NCBI GenBank assembly: GCA_002493835.1
Contig: DLAA01000091.1
Span: 1-15,156 of the forward strand
Source of the DNA: Lachnospiraceae bacterium UBA7060
GTDB lineage: Bacteria; Bacillota; Clostridia; Lachnospirales; Lachnospiraceae
Reading direction: 5' to 3'
Length of the DNA stretch: 15,156 nucleotides
In this document: positions 5,283-12,134 of the stretch, piece after piece
Layout of the letters: each line of letters begins with the position of its first letter
Numbering within the stretch: the first letter of the stretch is position 1
Translations under genes and position numbers: made by a program
The notes under the pieces: model-generated
Databases searched by the model: none
Seen by the model: only the letters and a program-made list of their open reading frames with translations
What the model was told of the DNA's origin: nothing

Positions 5283-6989
5283 ATGATAGTAAGGCTTTAC
5301 GGCATCGCTTTTTGTATGTCAATTATGTTTCTTTTGATATTGATTGCTTTAGGGCAGAAACAGAAGGTCACGAACTTTCTGTTGCTGTTTATGGCGATCG
5401 CAATCAGCAATTTTGGTTATTATTCCATTTGCACAGCCGATTCGTTGGAGCAAGCGGTTAACGCAAATTGTCTCGTATATCTGGGAGGAGTATTTGTCCC
5501 GATTCTGCTTTTTTTGAGCATAGCCGGGCTATGTCAGCAGCCGGTTGAGAGGCTGCTGGTCCTGCCCCTTTTGGCATTTGCGTCCGTGATTTTGCATTTT
5601 GTATTCCGAATCGGCTCGGACACGGATTTTTACAGCAGAGTGGAACTGGTCACAAGAGAGGGCATCTCTTTTTTGAAGAAAGAATACGGGCCAATGCATA
5701 CGCTGTATCCGGTGTTTGTTTTTCTGTGTATGGCATTGTGCCTACGGGTGCTGACTGTCTCCTTTTTTCGACAAAAGAGGATCTCTTATAAAGTGATCTT
5801 AAGCCTTTTTATCGCGCAGATGTTTTCCATAGGCGTCTATGTGGGAGAGAGATTGCTTCATTCTGAGACGGAATGGATGGTTTTTGTCTATCTGCTGGAC
5901 GAAATATTGATTTTGGTGCTGATCCGCAGGATCGGTATGTATGAGGTGGCGGATCACATTGCAAACGCGTTGAAGGAGCATAGTACATACGGCTATCTGG
6001 TTTTTGACAGGAAACATAATTATCTTGGATGCAACGAGAAGGTGAAGGAGTATCTGCCGGAGGCATCCGAACTCAGGGTTGATCACAAAATCGGTAAGGA
6101 AAATACGTTTCTGTATAACAATGTGGAGCTTAGGCTGCAGCAGGTGTGGAGAGAGGACTATTATATTGTCAGAGGAGAGAAAGAGCTTCGCTGTTCTGTC
6201 AGGACACTGTATCACGGCATGCAAAAGAAAAAAGTTGGTCTGATGGTTGAAATCCTGGACGATACGCAGAGAAGGCGGTATGTCCGCCTTTTGAACCATT
6301 ACAATACAGAGTTGGAAAGAGCGGTGCAGGAAAAGACGGAGCATATCAGTAAGATGCAGGACAAAATACTTCTCGGCGTGGCGGATATGATTGAGAGCAG
6401 GGACAGCAGCACCGGCGGGCACGTGAAAAGGACGAGCGATGTGGTGAGGATATTCACGGGGGAATTGGAAGAATTTGAAATTCCCGATGGGTTCTCGAAG
6501 GACTTCCTTGACTATGTCGCAAAGGCGGCGCCGATGCATGACCTCGGAAAAATCACCGTGGATGACAGAATTCTGCGCAAACCAGGGAGATTTACGCCGG
6601 AGGAGTTTGAGGAGATGAAGAATCATGCTGGCAGGGGCGGAGAAATCGTGGCGCGGGTGCTGTGTGGCGTGGAAGATGAAACGTTTATCCGAATTGCGGA
6701 GAATATGGCGCACTATCACCATGAAAAATGGGACGGCTCGGGATATCCCGACCATCTGTCAGGGAGTGGAATCCCTCTGGAGGCGCGGATTATGGCGCTG
6801 GCGGATGTCTTTGATGCGCTGGTGAGCAAGCGATGTTACAAGGAGAGCATGGATTATGACACGGCCTTTCACATCATAGAGGAGTCTCTCGGTAGTCATT
6901 TTGATCCGGAACTGGGGAGGGTGTTTATCGAATGCAGGGAGAAATTGACAGAGTATTATGACAGGGAGTTTGCATTCCGGATGTCCTGA
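5283..6989 (+). CDS. Multi-pass membrane HD-GYP domain phosphohydrolase
   Basis: This 568-residue protein is probably a cyclic-di-GMP phosphodiesterase at the cell membrane. Residues 1-215 hold about seven hydrophobic segments, resembling the 7TM sensor region of some clostridial histidine kinases. Residues 230-325 look like a divergent PAS-type domain (YGYLVFDRKHNYLGCN). A short helical linker (330-358) leads into the HD-GYP domain. Metal and catalytic motifs are all present: H380 in STGGH, H419-D420 in MHDLGK, H448, HHEKWDGSGYP at 479-489 and D508 in LADVFDAL. The GYP triplet is intact, which favours a true HD-GYP enzyme over a generic HD hydrolase. The start at 5283 follows AAGG at 5271-5274. 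It stands alone, so its ligand and target pathway are not given by context. The stop overlaps a weak downstream ATG. Confidence 0.92.
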   Translation: MIVRLYGIAFCMSIMFLLILIALGQKQKVTNFLLLFMAIAISNFGYYSICTADSLEQAVNANCLVYLGGVFVPILLFLSIAGLCQQPVERLLVLPLLAFASVILHFVFRIGSDTDFYSRVELVTREGISFLKKEYGPMHTLYPVFVFLCMALCLRVLTVSFFRQKRISYKVILSLFIAQMFSIGVYVGERLLHSETEWMVFVYLLDEILILVLIRRIGMYEVADHIANALKEHSTYGYLVFDRKHNYLGCNEKVKEYLPEASELRVDHKIGKENTFLYNNVELRLQQVWREDYYIVRGEKELRCSVRTLYHGMQKKKVGLMVEILDDTQRRRYVRLLNHYNTELERAVQEKTEHISKMQDKILLGVADMIESRDSSTGGHVKRTSDVVRIFTGELEEFEIPDGFSKDFLDYVAKAAPMHDLGKITVDDRILRKPGRFTPEEFEEMKNHAGRGGEIVARVLCGVEDETFIRIAENMAHYHHEKWDGSGYPDHLSGSGIPLEARIMALADVFDALVSKRCYKESMDYDTAFHIIEESLGSHFDPELGRVFIECREKLTEYYDREFAFRMS

Positions 6990-7129
6990 TGGTTACAACG
7001 GAGGCGTTTTCTCTGCGGATTATTCCACGTTGGATTTGGATTCGAGCACGAGATGTGGGATTATTTTTTGATATCCAACGATGGAAAGAGATTCAAATTA
7101 CACAAATGGCAGTGGATATAGATAAATAT

Positions 7130-7158
7130 TTGACAGATGACAAAGACTGTGCTATTCT
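7130..7158 (+). promoter_or_regulatory. Near-consensus sigma-A promoter
   Basis: A perfect -35 TTGACA (7130-7135) and a -10 TATTCT (7153-7158) are separated by 17 bases. It fires toward the 25-codon ORF at 7216. It lies within a 74-codon ORF at 6989, which argues that ORF is not a real gene. Confidence 0.65.
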
Positions 7159-7215
7159 ATCTGAAAATTCAAAGAGAAGAAAGAATGGAAAAAGTGCTCT
7201 GGCATGGAGGTAAAT

Positions 7216-7293
7216 ATGTTTAACAGGAATTTGGTCCCGTTTATGGTCATTATGGGTATGATGCAGATGTTTCAGATTACGGTCAAGACTTAA
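7216..7293 (+). CDS. Candidate 25-aa methionine-rich hydrophobic microprotein
   Basis: This 25-codon ORF has unusually good start signals: GGAGG at 7206-7210, five bases before the ATG, and the TTGACA promoter about 60 bases upstream. The peptide begins MFNRNLVPF and continues VIMGMMQMF, ending in TVKT. It is hydrophobic in the middle, with six methionines and a basic residue near each end, so it could insert in or lie on a membrane. I recognise no family. A hairpin array and a terminator-like stem follow it, so it may form its own small transcription unit. It could instead be a leader peptide for the exporter downstream, a type I toxin-like peptide, or chance. Codon conservation in relatives would decide. 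Confidence 0.4.
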   Translation: MFNRNLVPFMVIMGMMQMFQITVKT

Positions 7294-7311
7294 GGCAGCA
7301 AAAGCCGCAAG

Positions 7312-7350
7312 CGCATGGCCGTAAGACGGAAGGTCTTATTTGGCCGTGCG
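7312..7350 (+). ncRNA. Strong two-step hairpin in the pre-exporter spacer
   Basis: CGCATGGCC (7312-7320) pairs with GGCCGTGCG (7342-7350), nine pairs including one wobble. It encloses TAAGAC (7322-7327) pairing with GTCTTA (7333-7338) around loop GGAAG. The total is about 15 pairs with a small internal loop. It lies 18 bases after the stop of the 25-codon ORF. It fits no RNA family I can name. It may be the body of a small RNA or a 3' UTR structure. Confidence 0.5.
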
Positions 7351-7372
7351 GGAGTCCGGATTTTTGGATAGG

Positions 7373-7422
7373 AGAACCGCATGGGAAATACACGAGGGTG
7401 TATGGAACAGGCGGTTCTTTTG
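7373..7422 (+). terminator. Nested hairpin with T-run, probable terminator
   Basis: AGAACCGC (7373-7380) pairs with GCGGTTCT (7411-7418), and inside it ATACAC (7388-7393) pairs with GTGTAT (7398-7403) around loop GAGG. The right arm runs straight into TTTTGTG. This is a plausible end for the transcript that starts near 7165, and could act as an attenuator for the exporter genes. Confidence 0.5.
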
Positions 7423-7438
7423 TGTTGAAAGGAGAACA

Positions 7439-7560
7439 GATTCAAAAAGCACACTGATGTGCTGATTTTTGAATCGCAAATCTGTGCAGAGGCGTCACAA
7501 ATTCGGTTGATCGCAGAGCAGAATCGGAGTATTCCTTCCGAAAACTCCAAAATTCTGCTC
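7439..7560. repeat. Paired hairpin element before the ABC exporter
   Basis: Two strong palindromes lie in 122 bases. GATTCAAAAA (7439-7448) pairs with TTTTTGAATC (7466-7475), enclosing GCAC/GTGC. GAGCAGAAT (7516-7524) pairs with ATTCTGCTC (7552-7560), enclosing GGAGT/ACTCC. The second ends 27 bases before the exporter ribosome binding site, so it could act as an attenuator. The arrangement also resembles dispersed intergenic repeat elements; copy number in the genome would tell. A weak promoter-like pair, TTGATC (7507) and TATTCC (7530), lies inside it. Confidence 0.5.
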
Positions 7561-7597
7561 GCGTTCCTCAGCTTAGTACTTCAGAATGGAGGGAGTC

Positions 7598-8473
7598 ATG
7601 CAGGCAATCACGGTAGAAAATTTATCGAAAACCTTTCGAGTAAAGCGAAAGGAAAAGGGAATGCGCGGCAGCATCAAAGCGATCGTTCATCCGCAGACAG
7701 AGGAGATTCAGGCGGTGAAAGGGGTCACCTTCAACGTGCAAGAGGGGGAGATGCTGGCTTTTATCGGCCCAAACGGTGCGGGAAAGAGTACTACCATCAA
7801 GATGCTGACGGGAATCCTCTATCCTGACGGGGGACGGGTGGAGGTGCTGGGGCTTGACCCGACGAAAAAGAGGAGACAGCTTGCCTACCGGATCGGTACG
7901 GTGTTCGGTCAGAAGGAGCAGCTCTGGACGCATCTGACGCCCTACGATAACTTTCGTTTTTTCGGGGCCATCTACGATCTTTCGGAGCGGGAGACGGAGG
8001 AGCGGATAGTAGAGTTAGCAGAGCGGTTTGAGTTGGAAGACTTTATTGACACACCTGTCAGAAATTTGTCGCTGGGACAGCGCATCCGGTGCGAGATCGC
8101 AGCGTCGCTGATCCATAAGCCAAAGGTGCTGTTTTTGGATGAGCCGACGATCGGACTGGATCCGGTGGTGAAAGAAAATGTCCGGGAGCTGATCAGGCAG
8201 ATGAACCGGGAGGAAAACACCACGATTTTTCTGACCAGCCACGACGTGGGGGATATCGAAAAACTTTGCAGGCGCATTATCATTGTGAACGACGGGCAGA
8301 TTGTGCTGGACGATTCTGTGGAGCGGTTGAAACACCATTATCAGGATAAGCGGGCCGCAGATATTCAGGCGCGAGATCAGGAGCGTGATGGGGCAGCAGA
8401 GTGTGTGGAATCTCCGGGTATATCGCTGGAGGAGATCATTGTGGATATCTACAGATCAAAAGAGGGTGGGTGA
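7598..8473 (+). CDS. ABC transporter ATP-binding protein (ABC-2 type exporter)
   Basis: This 291-residue cytoplasmic ATPase powers the two permeases that follow. All motifs are intact: Walker A GPNGAGKST (57-65), Q-loop in TVFGQKEQ (101-107), signature LSLGQ (157-161), Walker B KVLFLDEPT (176-184) and the H-loop histidine H215 in TSHDVGD. A basic insertion (about residues 14-38, VKRKEKGMRG) sits between the first strand and Walker A. It is typical of the NatA-like ATPases that pair with ABC2_membrane_6 (DUF990) permeases. An ATG at 7586 is in frame, but the Shine-Dalgarno GGAGGGAG (7588-7595) overlaps it, so 7598 is the better start. The stop lies three bases before the next gene. The substrate cannot be inferred. 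Family relatives include lipid, peptide and drug exporters. Confidence 0.93.
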   Translation: MQAITVENLSKTFRVKRKEKGMRGSIKAIVHPQTEEIQAVKGVTFNVQEGEMLAFIGPNGAGKSTTIKMLTGILYPDGGRVEVLGLDPTKKRRQLAYRIGTVFGQKEQLWTHLTPYDNFRFFGAIYDLSERETEERIVELAERFELEDFIDTPVRNLSLGQRIRCEIAASLIHKPKVLFLDEPTIGLDPVVKENVRELIRQMNREENTTIFLTSHDVGDIEKLCRRIIIVNDGQIVLDDSVERLKHHYQDKRAADIQARDQERDGAAECVESPGISLEEIIVDIYRSKEGG

Positions 8474-8476
8474 CCT

Positions 8477-9343
8477 ATGGAAAAATACAGGGACAAAAAT
8501 GGCTCAAGGAATCAAAGAGGCTGGCGCTATAGAGGGGGAAGTTATAAGCCATGGCGTAAGTATGCGGTCATTTATCGGTCCGTACTGATGGAGAACCTGC
8601 AGTATGCGGCTAATGTGGCAATGGGATTTTTGACTTATTTTGTTTTTATCTTTATTTTTGTCAAGCTCTGGGGGTATATGTACCGGATGCCAGGGGAGTT
8701 GATTGCGGGTTATACGAAAGAGCAGATGATCTGGTATGTGATGATGACGGAGATGATGTTTTTCGGCTCCAATGCGGCTTCTGTGGCGGGGGAGGCGGCA
8801 AGAGACATCCGTGGCGGCAATATCGCGTACCTGATGAATAGGCCGTACCATTACGCGTTGTATGTTCTGTCGAAGTACTCTGGTGAGTGGAGCGTCAGGC
8901 TGCCCATGTATGCGCTGCTGGCGGTGGTACTCGGGACGGTGATGGTGGGCCCTCTGCCGCGTTTTCGGCTGGCTGCGGTGCCGGCGATGGCGGTTTGCGT
9001 CGTTTTGGGGCTTACCATCCATGCGGTGTTCAAGCTGTGCATAAGCCTGTTCTCCTTCTGGATTGAGGATGCGACGCCTTTTCAATGGCTGTATGATAAG
9101 TTGATTCTAGTGGTGGGGGTCATGTTTCCAGTTGAAATTTTCCCGAGGACATTACAGCCGTTATTGAAAATGACACCGATCTATACGGTGTGCTACGGGC
9201 CTGCCAAACTGATCGTGGATTTCAGTCCGGAGAAATGTCTGGAAATTCTGGCGGCGCAGATTTTGTATTTGACGGCGGGCTTTGTGCTGATGAATCTGAT
9301 TTACAGAAAGGGGGTAAAGAAGCTGTATGTTAACGGCGGTTAA
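8477..9343 (+). CDS. ABC-2 type permease, first subunit
   Basis: This 288-residue inner-membrane protein has about six transmembrane helices and resembles the ABC2_membrane_6 (DUF990) permease family. A polar, arginine- and tyrosine-rich N-terminus (about 30 residues) precedes the first helix at about 49-66. The region GEAARDIRGGNIAYLMNRPYHYALY is the family's typical cytoplasmic coupling segment, with the pattern of a G-x-x-x-Y-L-x-R-P loop. A later start at 8588 (MENLQY) is possible but would discard the N-terminal tail. A GAGGGTGGG upstream supports 8477. It overlaps the next permease by 17 bases, so the two are translationally coupled and probably form a heterodimer. Confidence 0.88.
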   Translation: MEKYRDKNGSRNQRGWRYRGGSYKPWRKYAVIYRSVLMENLQYAANVAMGFLTYFVFIFIFVKLWGYMYRMPGELIAGYTKEQMIWYVMMTEMMFFGSNAASVAGEAARDIRGGNIAYLMNRPYHYALYVLSKYSGEWSVRLPMYALLAVVLGTVMVGPLPRFRLAAVPAMAVCVVLGLTIHAVFKLCISLFSFWIEDATPFQWLYDKLILVVGVMFPVEIFPRTLQPLLKMTPIYTVCYGPAKLIVDFSPEKCLEILAAQILYLTAGFVLMNLIYRKGVKKLYVNGG

Positions 9344-10121
9344 AAATGAGCTGCGGGTGTGCCTGCTTTCCATGAAATATAATATGATGCGGGAGATGGT
9401 GAACAAGGTTACGTTTCTCACTAATGTCTGCTTTATGGTGTTAAACAATGCCTCCATTCTGGTACAGTGGTTTATTCTGTTCCGTCTGCGGGAGGATGTG
9501 GGCGGGTATACGTTTCGGGAGATTCTGTTTCTCTGGGGGCTCGTGGCAGCGTCCTTCGGGCTTTCGCACATTCTGTTCGCGAGGGCGTTTTCCCTGTCGG
9601 ATCTGATCATAAAGGGAAAACTGGACTCCTATCTGGTACAGCCGAAAAACGTGCTGGTCAGTGTGATCACCTCGTCCACCGATGTTTCCGCGATCGGTGA
9701 TTTCCTGTACGGGGTGGCTCTTGTGTGCGCCTGCAGGCCCGGTGTGGGTGGATTTTTCCTGTTTCTTTTGTTTACGGTGACAGGAATGGCTGTCTTTACG
9801 GCTTTCGCCCTGCTTTTGGGGAGCCTGTCCTTCTGGTTTGTGCGGATGGATATGCTGCAGGGACAGATGGTGATGAGTGCGGTCAGCTTTGCCACGTATC
9901 CGGATGGGATTTTTGAGGGTATTTCCCGGTTTTTGCTGTATTTTATCATTCCGGTGGGGATGGCGGTCTGGCATCCGGTGCATGTGATGGTCAGCTTTGA
10001 CGCCGGAATGCTCTTTACGGTGGCTGGGTACGCCTGTGCCCTGTCTGCGGCGGCAGTGGCGGTATTTTACAGGGGGCTGAAAAGATATGCCTCGGGGAAT
10101 CTGATGGAGGCAAGGCTGTGA
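9327..10121 (+). CDS. ABC-2 type permease, second subunit
   Basis: This 264-residue membrane protein has about six helices and the same family features as the gene before it. These include a short basic N-terminus (VKNELRVCLLSMKYNMMREM), then the coupling segment with LIIKGKLDSYLVQPKNVL (about 92-109), then helices rich in Phe, Val and Leu, and a C-terminal RGLKRYASGNLMEARL. The QP in SYLVQP corresponds to the RP in the first permease, which supports a heterodimer of related subunits. The start follows AGGGGG inside the previous gene. It closes the operon. The stop codon lies within the left arm of the hairpin at 10114-10151. Confidence 0.88.
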   Translation: MLTAVKNELRVCLLSMKYNMMREMVNKVTFLTNVCFMVLNNASILVQWFILFRLREDVGGYTFREILFLWGLVAASFGLSHILFARAFSLSDLIIKGKLDSYLVQPKNVLVSVITSSTDVSAIGDFLYGVALVCACRPGVGGFFLFLLFTVTGMAVFTAFALLLGSLSFWFVRMDMLQGQMVMSAVSFATYPDGIFEGISRFLLYFIIPVGMAVWHPVHVMVSFDAGMLFTVAGYACALSAAAVAVFYRGLKRYASGNLMEARL

Positions 10122-10151
10122 AAACGCCGGCAAGCTGGCATTTTCACAGCC
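10114..10151 (+). terminator. Hairpin across the end of the exporter operon
   Basis: GGCTGTGAAAA (10114-10124) pairs perfectly with TTTTCACAGCC (10141-10151), with an inner GCC/GGC and loop GGCAAGCT. It includes the stop codon of the second permease. No T-run follows directly; the nearest U-rich stretch is about 20 bases on. It may stabilise the mRNA end rather than terminate. Confidence 0.55.
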
Positions 10152-10205
10152 TGGGGGCTGCTTATAGCGACTTTTTACACTTTTTACAGAGGTTTTAAGA
10201 AATAA

Positions 10206-10234
10206 TTGACACTTTGTGGATTGTCAAGTAAAAT
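10206..10234 (+). promoter_or_regulatory. Promoter of the NhaC-family gene, with inverted repeat
   Basis: A perfect -35 TTGACA (10206-10211) and TAAAAT (10229-10234) are 17 bases apart. The -35 box and TGTCAA (10222-10227) form an inverted repeat with a 10-base gap, which is a possible operator. The predicted transcript start near 10241 gives a leader of about 270 bases. Confidence 0.65.
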
Positions 10235-10240
10235 AAATTG

Positions 10241-10508
10241 TGATTTTATTTGTTTTGCTGGAAGAGTTGAGAAAATAAAAGAGGGCAGCCACAGCCCGAA
10301 TTAGACGGAAAGTAGGAAATACCACAAATGCGTGGCGGGAAACAGCGTGTTTGTGGTATTTCTATTCTATATACGCAGGGCGGCGCAATAAGTTTTGCTG
10401 CTTTGCAGCGCACACCCCGCGCGGCGGGCAGGGGAATGTACATCCCGCTCGATTATAAACAGCAAGACGTCATAGTTGTGCAAAACAAGAGAAGAAGGAG
10501 AGAAGGTC
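10241..10508 (+). promoter_or_regulatory. Long structured 5' leader of the NhaC-family gene
   Basis: About 270 bases of non-coding leader hold three structures: GGGC/GCCC at 10273-10287, a perfect 13-bp stem GAAATACCACAAA (10316-10328) with TTTGTGGTATTTC (10350-10362) around a 21-base loop, and a GC-rich block at 10375-10455 with GCTGC/GCAGC (10397-10409). Lysine, SAM and guanidine riboswitches are known upstream of some NhaC-type transporters, but I do not see the core motifs of any of them here. The leader could be a new cis-regulator. Alternatively, the 10316-10455 part could be a dispersed intergenic repeat inserted between promoter and gene. Confidence 0.5.
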
Positions 10509-12128
10509 ATGAAACAAATGAGAAGAAGGTGGATGATGTTTCTGCCCACAGTTTTACTGCTTGCGCTGGCATTTTCGACGACAGTGCTTGCCGCAGAGGA
10601 GGAAATGGAGTATGTGCCCGGCCTCCACGCGACATTCTGGGCGCTTGTGCCGCCGATTGTGGCAATCGGGCTGGCACTGATCACGAAGGAGGTCTACAGT
10701 TCCCTGTTTGTGGGGATTCTGATGGGAGGTCTTCTGTACTCGGGCTTTCAGTTTGAGCTGACCATTACGCATATTTTTGTGGATGGGATTATCGGTGTTT
10801 TGTCGGATAGCTACAATGTGGGCATTTTGGTGTTCCTGGTGATTCTGGGAGCTATGGTCAGCTTGATGAACAAGGCAGGCGGCTCTGCGGCCTTTGGGCA
10901 GTTTGCTGCAAGTAAAATCAAGAACCGGGTGGGAGCGCAGCTGGCGACGATTTTACTTGGCATACTTATTTTTATTGACGATTATTTTAACTGTCTGACC
11001 GTGGGAAGCGTGATGCGTCCCGTGACGGATAAGTTTAAGGTGTCAAGATCCAAGCTTTCCTATCTGATCGACGCCACAGCGGCACCCGTGTGTATCATCG
11101 CACCGATTTCTTCCTGGGCGGCGGCGGTGACAGGTTTCGTGGAGGGGGAGGACGGTTTCTCCATTTTTATTCGTGCGATTCCCTACAATTTTTACGCGAT
11201 TTTGACTATCGTAATGATGGTGGGTATGGTTTTGATGCGGACAGAGTTCGGAAAAATGAAGGAACATGAAAAGAATGCAGCCTTAAAAGGCGATCTTTTT
11301 ACGACGCCGGGCCGGCCCTACGAGAACACAAAAGCGGAGAAGATCAGCACAAAGGGTGGTGTCATAGATCTTCTGATTCCCATCATTGCGTTGATCATCT
11401 GCTGTGTCATAGGTATGATTTATACGGGCGGCTTCTTTGAGGGAGAGAGCTTTGTGACGGCTTTCTCAAATTCCGACGCCTCTCTGGGACTGACACTTGG
11501 AAGTTTCTTTGGCTTGATTATTACCATTCTGCTGTATCAGATCCGGCAGGTGCTCTCATTTAAAGAGTGCATGAATTGTATTCCGGATGGTTTCCGCGCC
11601 ATGGTGCCTGCCATCTTGATTTTAACTTTTGCATGGACGCTTAAGGCCATGACGGACAGCCTGGGGGCGGATCTGTATGTGGCAGGGCTGGTGGAATCCA
11701 GTGCGGGAGCCCTCTTAAACTTCCTGCCTGCAATCATTTTTGTGGTGGGATGCCTGCTGGCTTTCGCTACCGGTACGTCCTGGGGAACGTTCGGTATCCT
11801 GATCCCTATTGTGGTGGCTGTTTTTCAGAACAGCAATCCGCAGCTGATGATTATTTCCATCTCCGCATGTATGGCAGGTGCTGTCTGCGGGGACCACTGC
11901 TCCCCCATTTCCGATACGACTATTATGGCTTCTGCAGGTGCGCAGTGTGAGCACGTGAATCATGTTTCTACTCAGCTTCCCTATGCGGTTGTGGCGGCGG
12001 CGGTATCCTTTGTCACTTATATTGTGGCAGGATTTGTGCAGACGGCGTGGATTGCCCTGCCTTTGGGTATTGTGTTGATGGTTGTGGCACTGTTTGTAAT
12101 TCGCAATATAAATGGGGTTATCGAATAG
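10509..12128 (+). CDS. NhaC-family Na+/H+ antiporter-like transporter
   Basis: This 539-residue multi-pass membrane protein is of the Na_H_antiporter (NhaC) superfamily. It has about 11-12 helices. Family motifs include IFIDDYFNCLTVGSVMRP (154-171), FATGTSWGTFGILIP (419-433) and GDHCSPISDTTIMASAGA (461-478), followed by HVNHVSTQLPYA. The first 28 residues (basic MRRRW, a hydrophobic core, then TTVLAAEEE) look like a cleavable signal peptide or an extra N-terminal helix, which not all members have. The ATG at 10509 has AAGGAG at 10495-10500 eight bases before it; a TTG further up is unlikely. The exact substrate is uncertain, since members exchange Na+/H+, malate/lactate, or take up amino acids. 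It is monocistronic and its end lies six bases from a convergent gene. Confidence 0.9.
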   Translation: MKQMRRRWMMFLPTVLLLALAFSTTVLAAEEEMEYVPGLHATFWALVPPIVAIGLALITKEVYSSLFVGILMGGLLYSGFQFELTITHIFVDGIIGVLSDSYNVGILVFLVILGAMVSLMNKAGGSAAFGQFAASKIKNRVGAQLATILLGILIFIDDYFNCLTVGSVMRPVTDKFKVSRSKLSYLIDATAAPVCIIAPISSWAAAVTGFVEGEDGFSIFIRAIPYNFYAILTIVMMVGMVLMRTEFGKMKEHEKNAALKGDLFTTPGRPYENTKAEKISTKGGVIDLLIPIIALIICCVIGMIYTGGFFEGESFVTAFSNSDASLGLTLGSFFGLIITILLYQIRQVLSFKECMNCIPDGFRAMVPAILILTFAWTLKAMTDSLGADLYVAGLVESSAGALLNFLPAIIFVVGCLLAFATGTSWGTFGILIPIVVAVFQNSNPQLMIISISACMAGAVCGDHCSPISDTTIMASAGAQCEHVNHVSTQLPYAVVAAAVSFVTYIVAGFVQTAWIALPLGIVLMVVALFVIRNINGVIE

Positions 12129-12134
12129 TGTGAT

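Noticed and set aside
5799..6755. 318-codon minus-strand ORF within the HD-GYP gene
   Set aside because: It is antisense to a clear family gene. Its translation is rich in His, Ile and Leu with no recognisable domain.
6989..7213. 74-codon plus-strand ORF overlapping the HD-GYP stop
   Set aside because: It has no Shine-Dalgarno and an unlikely composition. A TTGACA-N17-TATTCT promoter and the ribosome binding site of the 25-codon ORF lie inside it.
7290..7550. 86-codon minus-strand ORF in the pre-exporter spacer
   Set aside because: It is made of the palindromic elements read backward and has no ribosome binding site. It may look conserved only because the DNA repeat is.
10328..10756. 142-codon plus-strand ORF spanning the NhaC leader and gene start
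   Set aside because: It overlaps the well-supported NhaC start in another frame, has no ribosome binding site, and its first part is the hairpin and GC-rich leader block.
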